This document shows positions 1 through 8,574 of a stretch of DNA of 64,000 nucleotides, in pieces. The stretch's first letter is position 1, and the number at the start of each line of letters is the position of its first letter. The position numbers were made by a program, and so were the translations under genes. Where the stretch lies: the NCBI GenBank assembly GCA_000949895.1, contig JWIT01000005.1, forward strand, positions 62,001-126,000, in the 5' to 3' direction. The stretch comes from Agrobacterium arsenijevicii (GTDB lineage: Bacteria; Pseudomonadota; Alphaproteobacteria; Rhizobiales; Rhizobiaceae). Below the pieces are notes generated by a model, which searched no databases, was not told the DNA's origin, and was given only the letters and a program-made list of their open reading frames with translations.

Positions 1-804
1 GCTGTCGGAGGTCGTCTGGAACAGCTCGCTTTCGAAAGCCTTCACCATCGCCTTCGAGACCATCACGGATTTGTCCGGATCGTTGGTCCAGACAGCAAGC
101 GTCACCACGAAGGAGCGCGGATCACGTTCCGCCGCCACCCGCTCGCCCAACGAGCGGAGCGCGCCGACCTTGTTGTCGCCATCTTCCGGCTTGGATGAAA
201 AAAGCGCCTTCAGCCGCGCAAGCGGCGGCGGGGATATGAATTCCGGATCCTGATCGAGTTTCAGCTCGTCCACCACCCGCGCCAGCACGTTGCGCGAGGT
301 GACGGTGCGCAGCTTGCTCTCCACCTCGAGAATCTGGGTGTCGCGCTGCTGGTTGGGCGAAAACACCCCGTCACTGACGACATTGAGGTTGGAGGGGTTA
401 ACGACGATATCCGTATAGGCGGTATAACGTGGCGGCGTCATATAGGCATAGGCGAGTGCGGCGGCGACGCAGAGAATAATCGCAAGCACGATCCAGACGA
501 TGCCGGAGCGCAGCCAGCCCAGCACCTCGTCCACGCCGATCCTGTCGATATATTTCAGGCCCGGCAGCGCAGCCACGAGACTGTTGCTTGGCGAAAGCGG
601 TTTTGCGGGCTTCTCAGCCGGGGCAGGTTCGGGAACGGCAGCCGCCGGCTTCGGCTCAAGATGCTCTTTCAGCACCGTGCGCTCGAAAACCTCGTCCTCG
701 TCCACCAGATCGTCCAGCAGGGAGCCGTGGGGTCTGGCGGCGGGCGCCGCTTTTTCATCCAGCGGACGTGTCTGCTTATGTCCCGCCTTTTGAAGCCTGT
801 ACAT
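1..804 (-). CDS. Wzz/ExoP-type polysaccharide chain-length co-polymerase (partial)
   Basis: Only the first 268 codons are present; the C-terminus lies outside the window. Reading back from the ATG at 804 gives a charged, Pro/Ala-rich cytoplasmic stretch, one membrane helix at about residues 101-122 and, right after it, the TPPRYTAYTDIVV segment typical of the Wzz domain. A periplasmic part rich in charged helices follows (DTQILEVESKLRTV). This is the architecture of ExoP/GumC proteins, which set polymer length during Wzx/Wzy exopolysaccharide export at the inner membrane. Whether the usual C-terminal tyrosine-kinase domain follows cannot be seen. The long N-terminal tail before the helix is unusual, and no strong ribosome site precedes the ATG. 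Confidence 0.82.
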   Translation of the reverse strand, partial: MYRLQKAGHKQTRPLDEKAAPAARPHGSLLDDLVDEDEVFERTVLKEHLEPKPAAAVPEPAPAEKPAKPLSPSNSLVAALPGLKYIDRIGVDEVLGWLRSGIVWIVLAIILCVAAALAYAYMTPPRYTAYTDIVVNPSNLNVVSDGVFSPNQQRDTQILEVESKLRTVTSRNVLARVVDELKLDQDPEFISPPPLARLKALFSSKPEDGDNKVGALRSLGERVAAERDPRSFVVTLAVWTNDPDKSVMVSKAMVKAFESELFQTTSDS

Positions 805-1062
805 CAGCCAATCCAACTTGAACGAACCACAAAAAAGGCCTGCAACAGATGGTCTTCATCGTCGCCAGAACCACTATTAACCGGCAAGTTTAAATATAAC
901 GGGTGAATTTTAGGTTACCCGCGTCATTCCCGCCATCATCGCCTATTCGCCGCCGCCATGAAAGAGACGATTGACTTGAATGGATCGATACGGTTCTTTC
1001 TGGCGTTATATTTTTGTATTATCCATTTGAACCTCAAAGATTTTATCGAAACGGAGTTTGGC

Positions 1063-2478
1063 ATGAGCCTGAAATTTGGAACGAGCGGCCTTCGCGGCCT
1101 CTCTGTCGATCTGAAAGGAAAGGCCTCGGCCGTCTATGCTACCGCATTTGCAAGGCATCTTCTCACATCGGGTCAGGCAAAGGCGGGCGACCCCATCCTC
1201 GTGGCCCGCGATTTTCGCGATTCGAGCCCGGATGTTTCGGCAACCTGCATCGCTGCGCTGAAAAAGGCCGGTCTCACGCCGCTCGATTGCGGCACGGTGC
1301 CGACACCGGCGCTGGCGCTTTACGGACTTTCCCTGAAAGCCGGTGCGCTAATGATCACCGGTTCGCATATTCCGGCCGACCGAAACGGCATCAAGTTCTA
1401 CCGCCCGGACGGCGAAATCGACAAGCAGGACGAGACGGCGATTGCGACACTGGCAGCCGAAGTCGAGGCGGAAGGCATCAGCGACGAGGCCGCAACGGCG
1501 GAAGACCATTCCGCAATCGCAGCCGAACTCTTTTATGAACGCAACATCGCGCTGCTGCCGGAAAAGGCACTGTCGGGCCTGAAGATCGGCGTTTACCAGC
1601 ACAGCACGGTGGCACGCGATCTCTTCGTCGACGTTCTCGCCCATTATGGCGCTGACGTCGTGCCGCTCGGCCGTTCCGAGACCTTCATCCCGGTCGATAC
1701 CGAAGCGGTCTCGCCGGAAACGCTGGAGCTTCTCAAGACATGGGCGCCGCAGCACGGCCTCGACGCCATCGTTTCCGCCGATGGCGACGGAGATCGTCCG
1801 CTACTCGCCGATGAAAACGGCACGCCGCTACGCGGTGACCTGATCGGGCTTATCACTGCTAAGTTCCTCGATGCCGGTGTGGTCGTCACACCCGTCACCT
1901 CCAATTCCGGCATAGAAGCGAGCGGCTCGTTCGAGGTCATTCGCACAAAAGTCGGCTCGCCTTTCGTGATCGCCGGAATGGTGCAGGCACTCGCCGAAGG
2001 AAACAACGGCGTGATGGGCTTCGAGGCCAATGGCGGCCTGCTGACCGCCTCCGCCTTCACCCTCAACGGCAAGCCGCTATCGCCGCTGCCGACGCGTGAC
2101 AGCTTCCTGCCGATCCTCGCCGTGCTGCTTCTGTCCGCCGAGCAGAAAAACCCGCTGTCGCAGATCGCCGCCGCCTACAAGCTGCCGGTCGCGGCCGCCG
2201 ATCGTCTGGAAAACTTCGCACAGGAAAAAAGTGCCGCACTGATGGCGCATCTGCGCGCATCAAGGGACAATCTCGAAACCTTCCTCGCACCTGTCGGCAC
2301 GGTCAAGGCGCTGAGCGACATTGACGGCCTGCGCGTGGCGCTCACCGACGGCAGCACCATCCACTTCCGCCCTTCCGGCAACGCCCCGGAAATGCGCTGC
2401 TACGTCGAAGCCGCCAATCAGGACGAAGCCGAAACGCTTCTGACCAAAGGGCTCGATCTCATCCGCAATTTTGGATGA
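1063..2478 (+). CDS. phosphomannomutase / phosphoglucomutase family protein
   Basis: A 471-residue alpha-D-phosphohexomutase, probably interconverting mannose-6-P and mannose-1-P for sugar-nucleotide and polysaccharide synthesis. The active-site serine loop TGSHIP lies at residues 99-104 (Ser101), the Mg-binding DGDGDR at 240-245, the sugar loop GFEANGG in the middle of the protein, and the phosphate-binding RPSGNAPEMR near the C-terminus. The frame is open from 958, but the family N-terminus (MSLKFGTSGLRG) begins at the ATG at 1063, preceded by GGAG, so I use that start. It stands beside a polysaccharide co-polymerase gene, which fits the role. Sugar specificity cannot be told from sequence; rhizobial homologues are called noeK or manB. 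Confidence 0.88.
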   Translation: MSLKFGTSGLRGLSVDLKGKASAVYATAFARHLLTSGQAKAGDPILVARDFRDSSPDVSATCIAALKKAGLTPLDCGTVPTPALALYGLSLKAGALMITGSHIPADRNGIKFYRPDGEIDKQDETAIATLAAEVEAEGISDEAATAEDHSAIAAELFYERNIALLPEKALSGLKIGVYQHSTVARDLFVDVLAHYGADVVPLGRSETFIPVDTEAVSPETLELLKTWAPQHGLDAIVSADGDGDRPLLADENGTPLRGDLIGLITAKFLDAGVVVTPVTSNSGIEASGSFEVIRTKVGSPFVIAGMVQALAEGNNGVMGFEANGGLLTASAFTLNGKPLSPLPTRDSFLPILAVLLLSAEQKNPLSQIAAAYKLPVAAADRLENFAQEKSAALMAHLRASRDNLETFLAPVGTVKALSDIDGLRVALTDGSTIHFRPSGNAPEMRCYVEAANQDEAETLLTKGLDLIRNFG

Positions 2479-2520
2479 GAGTGGATGGCGCATGCGGGAT
2501 GATATCGGAACCTCTCCTCC

Positions 2521-2595
2521 GTCATCCTCGGGCTTGACCCGAGGATCCATCACCCGTTGAAATCAATGGATCCTCGGGTCAAGCCCGAGGATGAC
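2521..2595. repeat. intergenic inverted repeat, family A copy 1
   Basis: Two perfect 30-nt arms (2521-2550 and 2566-2595) separated by 15 nt. Each arm is itself a near palindrome built on CCTCGGGCTTGACCCGAGG. The element follows the phosphomannomutase gene and could fold as a large hairpin in RNA. Related copies lie at 3581, 17311, 35855 and 44004. Confidence 0.9.
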
Positions 2596-2754
2596 GTCGA
2601 GTTTTAAAGCGCTCGTCAGTCATCAGAAGCGCTTGGGCATTCCGACCTTGAAACGGAAGCAAGGCATCGTTGCACAATGTCGCATCTCGCCTTTGCCTGT
2701 TGCTCTTCCCGCTCGGGAAAGCGATAAGGGCCGCAGGGTTCAAGGAGGCGGGAT

Positions 2755-3156
2755 GTGAGCGGCGAGACCATTACCCTTTATGAAGCGATCGGTGGCGATG
2801 CGACGGTCAGGGCCTTGGCCCGGCGCTTCTACGAATTAATGGACACCCTGCCCGAGGCGGCGCGTTGCCGCGCCATCCATCCCGCCGATCTTTCCGGCAG
2901 CGAAAGCAAGTTTTACGATTATCTGACGGGATATCTTGGCGGACCGCCCGTCTATGTCGAGAAACACGGCCACCCGATGTTGCGGCGGCGTCATTTCGCA
3001 GCCCCGATCGGTCCCGCCGAGCGGGACGAATGGCTGCTCTGCTTCCGCCGCGCGATGGACGAGACCATCGAGAACCCGAAGCTCAGGGACATCATCTGGG
3101 GGCCGGTGGAGCGGCTGGCCTTTCATATGCAAAATCAGGAAGCGGACACTCCATGA
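2755..3156 (+). CDS. group II truncated haemoglobin
   Basis: A 133-residue 2-on-2 globin that should bind haem and O2 or NO in the cytoplasm. Visible landmarks are the B10 tyrosine (FY, Tyr26), the proximal histidine in LRRRHF (His80) and the G8 tryptophan in DEWLLCF (Trp93), which mark group II. Translation starts at GTG 2755, six bases after a perfect AAGGAGG at 2742-2748; this decides the start. Its stop overlaps the ATG of the next gene (ATGA), so the two are probably translated together. Physiological role (O2 supply, NO or peroxide detoxification) is not shown by the context. Confidence 0.9.
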   Translation: MSGETITLYEAIGGDATVRALARRFYELMDTLPEAARCRAIHPADLSGSESKFYDYLTGYLGGPPVYVEKHGHPMLRRRHFAAPIGPAERDEWLLCFRRAMDETIENPKLRDIIWGPVERLAFHMQNQEADTP

Positions 3157-3545
3157 CACACGAAAGACTGCGCGCCTTCATTCTGTTGCTGGGCAGCCTG
3201 CTCGGGGCTGCCGGCGTCATGCTTGCCGCCGCCGCCACCCATACCGGTGAAACCTACATGCTGGGCAATGCCTCGGCCATGGCGCTCGCCCATGCGCCGG
3301 TGCTGGTGGCACTCCATATCGGCGCGGACCGCATCCGAACCGCCATTCCGGCAGGCCTGATCCTCGGCCTTGGCACGGCGATTTTCGTCGGCGATCTCGT
3401 TGTCAGGCATTTTTCCGGCCACAGCCTGTTTCCCTACGCAGCACCCCTGGGTGGCCTCGGCATGATTGCCGGATGGCTGGTGCTCTGCGCCGGCGCGTTT
3501 TTAAAGCCGAAGGGCCGATTGTGTTTTAGAGCATCTGCGTTGTGA
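3153..3545 (+). CDS. DUF423 family membrane protein
   Basis: A 130-residue integral membrane protein with four hydrophobic segments, beginning with a Gly/Ala-rich helix (LLLGSLLGAAGVMLAA) and ending with LGGLGMIAGWLVLCAGA. The pattern is that of the small DUF423 (YwdK-like) family, whose function is unknown. The ATG at 3153 shares four bases with the stop of the truncated haemoglobin, implying coupling. The last dozen residues (KPKGRLCFRASAL) are polar and run towards a family A repeat, so the extreme C-terminus may not be conserved. Confidence 0.82.
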   Translation: MTHERLRAFILLLGSLLGAAGVMLAAAATHTGETYMLGNASAMALAHAPVLVALHIGADRIRTAIPAGLILGLGTAIFVGDLVVRHFSGHSLFPYAAPLGGLGMIAGWLVLCAGAFLKPKGRLCFRASAL

Positions 3546-3580
3546 CACGTGGTGCGAGCGGAGCTTCCCTCACACTCGGC

Positions 3581-3654
3581 GTCATCCTCGCCCCCGAGGC
3601 GAGGAACCATGGACCACAGAAATTGTGGGTCCTCGGGTCAAGCCCGAGGATGAC
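3581..3654. repeat. intergenic inverted repeat, family A copy 2
   Basis: Same element as at 2521 but with a diverged left arm (CCTCGCCCCCGAGGCGAGG) and an intact right arm containing CCTCGGGTCAAGCCCGAGG. It lies between the converging DUF423 gene and the small gene at 3673. Confidence 0.82.
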
Positions 3655-3672
3655 GGACGAGAGGCTTCAACC

Positions 3673-3960
3673 CTAACCCCGCGTCCAGCGAAACGGCAGG
3701 ATGTTGCGGCCCCTCTCGGCCACATCGCCGATATCGAAAGACGGCGTTTCTCCGGGTTGGCGGGTGCGCAGATGCGGGAAGTTCACCACATTGCCACCGT
3801 CAGCTGCGGCACGGTTGCGCCGCTCGCGTTCGCCGACGATTTCATGCATGTCCGTCAAAGCCGGGTCGGCTGCCTGTTCGGCCATCTTGTGCAGTTCCAC
3901 GCGGCAGGCTTCCGCCGCCGCGGGGTCTTCATCATGGAAATTATTGCGCTCGTCGCTCAT
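3673..3960 (-). CDS. small hypothetical protein, polar
   Basis: A 95-residue acidic, soluble protein without a signal peptide or membrane segment. It has no domain I recognise; the only patterned parts are an Ala/Glu-rich N-terminus (DEDPAAAEACRVEL) and a basic C-terminus (LPFRWTRG). The start is taken at 3960 (MSDERNN); an in-frame ATG at 3978 is equally possible because neither has a clear ribosome site. It overlaps the 3' end of the DUF2325 gene by about 20 bases and is probably co-transcribed with it. Confidence 0.6.
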   Translation of the reverse strand: MSDERNNFHDEDPAAAEACRVELHKMAEQAADPALTDMHEIVGERERRNRAAADGGNVVNFPHLRTRQPGETPSFDIGDVAERGRNILPFRWTRG

Positions 3961-4366
3961 CGCCGGAGGTCCGTTCATTCATCGTCTGCAGCGCCCGCTC
4001 CAGACTGGATTTGCTGCCATTGCGCAGCGGAATGAATGTCTTGCCGAATTTCTTGCAACCGGACTTCACCCGCAGACACGCATCGTGGCTGATACAGTCG
4101 ATCGGGCAGAAAACGCAGTCGACGGAGGGAAGTACGGTATCGATGCGCGAGACCGCCTCACGCAATCCGCCATCGTGGTGGATAAGCTCGGCGCCGAAAT
4201 TGCTGGCGATCTGGCGAAGATGCGCAACCTGACAGTCACGGCCGCCGACATAAAGAAAGCTCTTCGGACCGGAAAGCTGCTGTTCGGCCACGTCCTTCTC
4301 AGGCTGTGGCGCGCCCTTGCCCTGCTTTTCGCCGCGTCCCGGCTTCTTCTTTTCCTTGCGTGCCAT
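3941..4366 (-). CDS. DUF2325 domain-containing protein
   Basis: A 141-residue protein with a very basic, low-complexity N-terminus (MARKEKKKPGRGEKQ) followed by a DUF2325 domain: FLYVGGRDCQVAHLRQIA, then a Cys-containing core (CVFCPIDCISHDAC) and the end segment CKKFGKTFIPLRNGS. DUF2325 domains have a Rossmann-like fold and unknown biochemical function; the conserved cysteines suggest metal binding, which is inference. I choose ATG 4366 over the upstream in-frame start at 4435 because homologous sequence begins at the lysine-rich tail and GTGAGG precedes it. Confidence 0.75.
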   Translation of the reverse strand: MARKEKKKPGRGEKQGKGAPQPEKDVAEQQLSGPKSFLYVGGRDCQVAHLRQIASNFGAELIHHDGGLREAVSRIDTVLPSVDCVFCPIDCISHDACLRVKSGCKKFGKTFIPLRNGSKSSLERALQTMNERTSGDERRAQ

Positions 4367-4530
4367 GCCCTCACCTGCCGGTTGTCTTTTCAATGCCCCG
4401 ATGTTCGGGCCCCATGAGCGGGATGTAGGCACCATAGTAAAGATGAGTTTCTGAGTAAAGTATAAAGGTGATAATTTTCCTCATGTTTTGACATAAAGAA
4501 TCGATCACATATTCGCGAGAACCGTTTCGT

Positions 4531-5172
4531 TCAGCCGCTTATGCGCAATCCGCCCATGAAAAGCTGCTCCAGATGCCGGGCCGCATCTTCGAAACGGCCA
4601 TCGCCGCCATTTTTGTCGCCCAGCACCGCCCGCACCTGCACATCGAAATCCGCATAATGCTGGGTGGTCGACCAGATCGAGAAAATCAGGTGATAGGGAT
4701 CACATTTGGCCATCCGCCCGGCCTTGATCCAAAGGCGGATCACCTCGGCTTTTTCATCCACCAGTTGTTTCAGCGGCCCCTTCAGCTCATCCTCGATGTG
4801 CGGCGCGCCCTGCAGGATTTCATTGGCGAACAGGCGGCTCTCGCGCGGAAAATCGCGCGACATTTCCAGCTTGCGGCGAATATAGGAGCGGATTTCGCTT
4901 TCAGGATTGCCCTCGGCGTCAAAGGCCCTGAGCGGATCGAGCCAGGTATCCAGCACCCGCTCGATCAGCGCGCGGTGCATCGCCTCCTTGGTGCGGAAAT
5001 AATAAAGCACGTTCGGTTTCGACATGCCGGCCGCCTCGGCAATCTGGTCGATGGTGGAACCGCGAAAGCCGTTGGTGGAGAATACACTGAGCGCAGCCTC
5101 AAGAATCGCTTCCTGCTTTTCTTCCTGAATACGGGTCCGCTTCTGTGTTTTCGCTGCTCGCGGTATGGCCAT
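4531..5172 (-). CDS. rutR: TetR-family pyrimidine-utilisation regulator RutR
   Basis: A 213-residue TetR repressor. The N-terminal helix-turn-helix (TIDQIAEAAGMSKPNVLYYF, about residues 41-60) and the ligand-domain signatures KLEMSRDFPRESRLFANEI and GAPHI match RutR, which in E. coli binds uracil or thymine and releases DNA. It is divergent from the N-carbamoyl-beta-alanine amidohydrolase gene, and the 260-bp gap holds a close match to the RutR operator (5308-5323). It therefore most likely represses the pyrimidine-degradation operon until pyrimidines appear. Confidence 0.88.
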   Translation of the reverse strand: MAIPRAAKTQKRTRIQEEKQEAILEAALSVFSTNGFRGSTIDQIAEAAGMSKPNVLYYFRTKEAMHRALIERVLDTWLDPLRAFDAEGNPESEIRSYIRRKLEMSRDFPRESRLFANEILQGAPHIEDELKGPLKQLVDEKAEVIRLWIKAGRMAKCDPYHLIFSIWSTTQHYADFDVQVRAVLGDKNGGDGRFEDAARHLEQLFMGGLRISG

Positions 5173-5307
5173 TCTCAGCTCTCTGTTTCTTTTCGATGCA
5201 ATTGCCGTTACAGTATGCTTAAAAAATAATCGTCGCGTACAGTTTAGGCAAAATTAGTGCGATTCGTCACGAAAATCCCTTGCTGACATCATGGCGAATT
5301 TGCAATG

Positions 5308-5323
5308 TTTACCAGCCGGTCAA
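5308..5323. promoter_or_regulatory. candidate RutR operator
   Basis: TTTACCAGCCGGTCAA matches the E. coli RutR consensus TTGACCA-N2-TGGTCAA at 12 of 14 defined positions. It lies about 110 bases before the catabolic operon and about 135 bases from rutR, so it could control both directions. Confidence 0.6.
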
Positions 5324-5432
5324 TTTATCCCCCATCGCCATCACAAGGCAATGGCTGTTATCTTAACCGGCAAAAACGGGAACGGCACAAGCTTTGCTTC
5401 GATAAAAACAAAACAGGTGAGGACGACACTGC

Positions 5433-6680
5433 ATGACGGCGGGTAAAAACTTGACGGTCAATGGCGACCGTCTGTGGGACAGTTTGATGGACATGGCGAA
5501 AATCGGCCCCGGCATTGCCGGCGGCAATAATCGCCGCACACTGACAGATGAGGATGCAGAAGGCCGCAGCCTGTTCAAGACCTGGTGCGAGGCAGCGGGC
5601 CTGTCGCTCGGTGTTGACCGCATGGGCACGATGTTCGCCACCCGCGCCGGCGAGGACCCGGACGCGCTGCCGGTCTATATCGGCAGCCACCTCGACACCC
5701 AGCCGACCGGCGGCAAATTCGATGGCGTGCTCGGCGTGCTGGCTGGGCTGGAAGTGTTGCGCAGTCTGAACGACCTCAACATCAAGACGAAACACCCGAT
5801 CGTCGTCACCAACTGGTCAAATGAGGAAGGCGCGCGCTTCGCGCCCGCCATGCTGGCCTCGGGTGTCTTCGCCGGCGTTCACGATCTCGATTATGCCTAT
5901 GGCCGCACCGATACCGACGGCAAGACCTATGGCGAAGAGCTGAAACGCATCGGCTGGCTCGGCGAAGAAGAGGTCGGCGCGCGCAAAATGCACGCCTATT
6001 TCGAATATCATATCGAACAGGGACCGATCCTCGAGGCGGAAGGCAAACAGATCGGCGTCGTCACCCATGGTCAGGGCCTGTGGTGGCTGGAAGTGACGCT
6101 GACCGGCAAGGAGGCCCATACCGGCTCGACGCCGATGGCCATGCGCGTCAATGCCGGCTTAGCTGCCGCCCGCATCCTCGAAAAGGTGCAGGAGGTGGCG
6201 ATGGCCCACCAGCCGGGCGCGGTCGCCGGCGTCGGCCAGATGATCTTCACGCCAAATTCCCGCAACGTGCTGCCCGGCAAAGTGGTTTTCACCATCGACC
6301 TCAGAACCCCCTCGCAGGCGAAACTCGACAACATGCGCGCGATCTTCGAACGCGAAGTACCCGCAATCGCCGAAGAACTCGGCGTCGGCTGCTCGATCGA
6401 GGCCATCGGCCATTTCGATCCCGTCGCCTTCGATCCGGTGCTGGTCGGCCGTGTGCGCTCTGCAGCCGAAAAACTCGGCTACAGCCACATGGACATCATC
6501 TCCGGCGCCGGCCACGATGCCTGCTGGACGGCAAGGGTCGCCCCCTCCACCATGATCTTCTGCCCCTGCGTGGACGGGCTTTCCCACAACGAAGCGGAGG
6601 AGATCTCATCCGAATGGGCAGCAGCCGGCTGCGATGTGCTGCTGCATGCCGTGCTGGAGACTGCGGAGATCGCGCAATGA
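5433..6680 (+). CDS. N-carbamoyl-beta-alanine amidohydrolase (beta-ureidopropionase, M20 family)
   Basis: A 415-residue M20-family metalloenzyme of the HyuC/allantoate-amidohydrolase type. It should hydrolyse N-carbamoyl-beta-alanine to beta-alanine, CO2 and NH3, the last step of reductive pyrimidine breakdown. Metal-ligand motifs are in place: SHLDTQ (His86), GGKFDG (Asp97), NEEGARF (Glu131/132), YHIEQGP (His193) and GLSHNE (His385). The dimerisation lid occupies the middle third. Being next to dihydropyrimidinase and RutR favours this substrate over allantoate or L-carbamoyl amino acids. It shares ATGA with the next gene. Confidence 0.88.
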   Translation: MTAGKNLTVNGDRLWDSLMDMAKIGPGIAGGNNRRTLTDEDAEGRSLFKTWCEAAGLSLGVDRMGTMFATRAGEDPDALPVYIGSHLDTQPTGGKFDGVLGVLAGLEVLRSLNDLNIKTKHPIVVTNWSNEEGARFAPAMLASGVFAGVHDLDYAYGRTDTDGKTYGEELKRIGWLGEEEVGARKMHAYFEYHIEQGPILEAEGKQIGVVTHGQGLWWLEVTLTGKEAHTGSTPMAMRVNAGLAAARILEKVQEVAMAHQPGAVAGVGQMIFTPNSRNVLPGKVVFTIDLRTPSQAKLDNMRAIFEREVPAIAEELGVGCSIEAIGHFDPVAFDPVLVGRVRSAAEKLGYSHMDIISGAGHDACWTARVAPSTMIFCPCVDGLSHNEAEEISSEWAAAGCDVLLHAVLETAEIAQ

Positions 6681-8134
6681 CCGCCACCATCATCAAGAAC
6701 GGCACCATCGTCACCGCCGACCTCACCTACAAGGCCGATGTAAGGATCGAGGGCGGCAGGATCACCGAGATTGGACCCGATCTGACCGGCGGCACCCTGC
6801 TCGATGCGACGGGATGTTACGTCATGCCGGGTGGCATTGATCCGCATGTGCATCTGGAAATGCCGTTCATGGGCACCTATTCCGCCGATGATTTCGAGAG
6901 CGGCACGCGCGCCGCCCTTGCCGGCGGCACGACCATGGTGGTGGATTTCTGCCTGCCGGAGCCGGGCCAGTCGCTTCTCGATGCCCTGCAAAGATGGGAC
7001 AACAAGGCGACGCGCGCCAATTGCGATTATTCCTTCCATATGGCCGTCACCTGGTGGGGCGAGCAGGTCTTCAACGAGATGAAGACTGTGGTTCAGGAAA
7101 AGGGCATCAATTCGTTCAAGCACTTCATGGCCTACAAGGGCGCGTTGATGGTGAATGACGACGAGATGTTCGCCTCCTTCTCGCGCTGTGCCGAGCTTGG
7201 CGCCATTCCCTTCGTGCATGCGGAAAACGGCGATATCGTCGCGCAGATGCAGGAAAAGCTGATGGCGGAAGGCAATGTCGGGCCGGAAGCGCATGCCTAT
7301 TCCCGGCCGCCCTCCGTCGAAGGCGAAGCCACAAACCGCGCCATCATCATCGCCGATATGGCGGGCGCGCCGCTTTATGTCGTCCACACATCTTGCGAGC
7401 AGGCGCATGAAGCGATCCGCCGCGCCCGCCAGAACGGCATGCGGGTCTATGGTGAACCGCTGATCCAGCACCTGATCCTCGATGAAAGCGAGTATGCCAA
7501 TGCCGACTGGGACCATGCCGCCCGCCGCGTGATGTCGCCGCCCTTCCGCAACCGGCAGCATCAGGACAGCCTCTGGGCGGGTCTGGCTTCCGGCTCGCTG
7601 CAATGTGTGGCGACCGACCATTGCGCCTTCACCACCGATCAGAAACGCTTCGGCCTTGGCGATTTCCGCAGGATACCGAACGGCACCGGCGGGCTGGAAG
7701 ATCGCATGCCGCTGCTCTGGACGCACGGCGTCGCAACCGGCCGCCTGACGATGAACGAATTCGTCGCCGTCACCTCCACCAATATTGCGAAGATCCTGAA
7801 CACCTATCCGAAAAAGGGCGCGATCCTTGTCGGCAGCGATGCCGATATCGTCGTGTGGGACCCGGCGCGGGAAAAGACCATCAGCGCGGCAAACCAGCAA
7901 TCGGCCATCGATTACAACGTGTTCGAAGGACAGAAGGTCAAGGGCCTGCCCCGCTTCACCCTGTCGCGCGGCGTCGTCAGCATCGAGGAAAGCACCGTCA
8001 AGACGCAGGAGGGCCACGGCCAGTTCATCGCCCGCGATCCTTACCCCGCCGTCAGCAAGGCACTTTCCACATGGAAAGAACTCGTCGCGCCACGCAAGGT
8101 GGAACGCAGCGGCATTCCGGCATCGGGTGTATGA
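6677..8134 (+). CDS. hydA: dihydropyrimidinase / D-hydantoinase
   Basis: A 485-residue cyclic amidohydrolase that opens 5,6-dihydrouracil or dihydrothymine (and hydantoins) to N-carbamoyl-beta-amino acids, feeding the enzyme encoded just upstream. The two-metal site is complete: HVH at 57-59, the lysine expected to be carboxylated in FMAYKG (Lys154), HAENGD (His181), VVHTS (His237) and ATDHC (Asp314). The ATG at 6677 overlaps the preceding stop by four bases, and the stop overlaps the next ATG in the same way, so translation is coupled. The cytoplasmic product acts after a dihydropyrimidine dehydrogenase that is not in this window. Confidence 0.93.
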   Translation: MTATIIKNGTIVTADLTYKADVRIEGGRITEIGPDLTGGTLLDATGCYVMPGGIDPHVHLEMPFMGTYSADDFESGTRAALAGGTTMVVDFCLPEPGQSLLDALQRWDNKATRANCDYSFHMAVTWWGEQVFNEMKTVVQEKGINSFKHFMAYKGALMVNDDEMFASFSRCAELGAIPFVHAENGDIVAQMQEKLMAEGNVGPEAHAYSRPPSVEGEATNRAIIIADMAGAPLYVVHTSCEQAHEAIRRARQNGMRVYGEPLIQHLILDESEYANADWDHAARRVMSPPFRNRQHQDSLWAGLASGSLQCVATDHCAFTTDQKRFGLGDFRRIPNGTGGLEDRMPLLWTHGVATGRLTMNEFVAVTSTNIAKILNTYPKKGAILVGSDADIVVWDPAREKTISAANQQSAIDYNVFEGQKVKGLPRFTLSRGVVSIEESTVKTQEGHGQFIARDPYPAVSKALSTWKELVAPRKVERSGIPASGV

Positions 8135-8574
8135 CCGTGAGCGCTGAACCGAAACGCGAAATCGTCATCGCTGCCGCCGTTCTCCTGAATGCGCGACGGC
8201 AAATGCTTGTCGTGCGCAAGCGCGGCACCACGCAATTCATGCAGCCGGGCGGCAAGATCGATCCGGGTGAAACACCCGAGCAGGCGCTTCACCGCGAACT
8301 CGCCGAAGAAATCGGCCTGACGCTTCCTGAAAATGCCGCGCGCTATGAGGGTGTCTTTCGCGAGGAGGCCGCCAATGAGACGGGGGCGGAGGTCGTCGCC
8401 CACGCCTTCGTCGCGCGGCTTTATGACGATGTCGCCCCGCAGGCGGAGATAGAGGAGGTGCGCTGGCTCGATCTTGATGCGACCTCCAATCTGCCGATCG
8501 CCAAACTCACGGAAACACGTATGCTGCCGCTGGCACGCGCAGCCCTGACGGAAAGTGGAAACAAGCCACGATGA
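8131..8574 (+). CDS. Nudix hydrolase
   Basis: A 147-residue Nudix protein. The Nudix box is complete: Gly41, Glu47, then REL-x-EE-x-G (Arg55-Gly62), giving the Mg-binding helix of this pyrophosphohydrolase fold. The substrate cannot be read from sequence. Its place is striking: it is locked by ATGA overlaps on both sides between dihydropyrimidinase and the ABC ATPase of the pyrimidine operon, so it is almost certainly co-expressed. Cleaning damaged pyrimidine nucleotides, or hydrolysing an N-carbamoyl or nucleotide by-product, are possible roles but inference only. Confidence 0.85.
   Translation: MTVSAEPKREIVIAAAVLLNARRQMLVVRKRGTTQFMQPGGKIDPGETPEQALHRELAEEIGLTLPENAARYEGVFREEAANETGAEVVAHAFVARLYDDVAPQAEIEEVRWLDLDATSNLPIAKLTETRMLPLARAALTESGNKPR

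Noticed and set aside
2521-2595. Family A repeats as a CRISPR array
   Set aside because: Copies are single, far apart and palindromic; there are no spacers and no cas genes.
6479-8017. A 512-codon minus-strand frame opposite dihydropyrimidinase
   Set aside because: The plus-strand gene has all catalytic residues; the reverse frame is a shadow.
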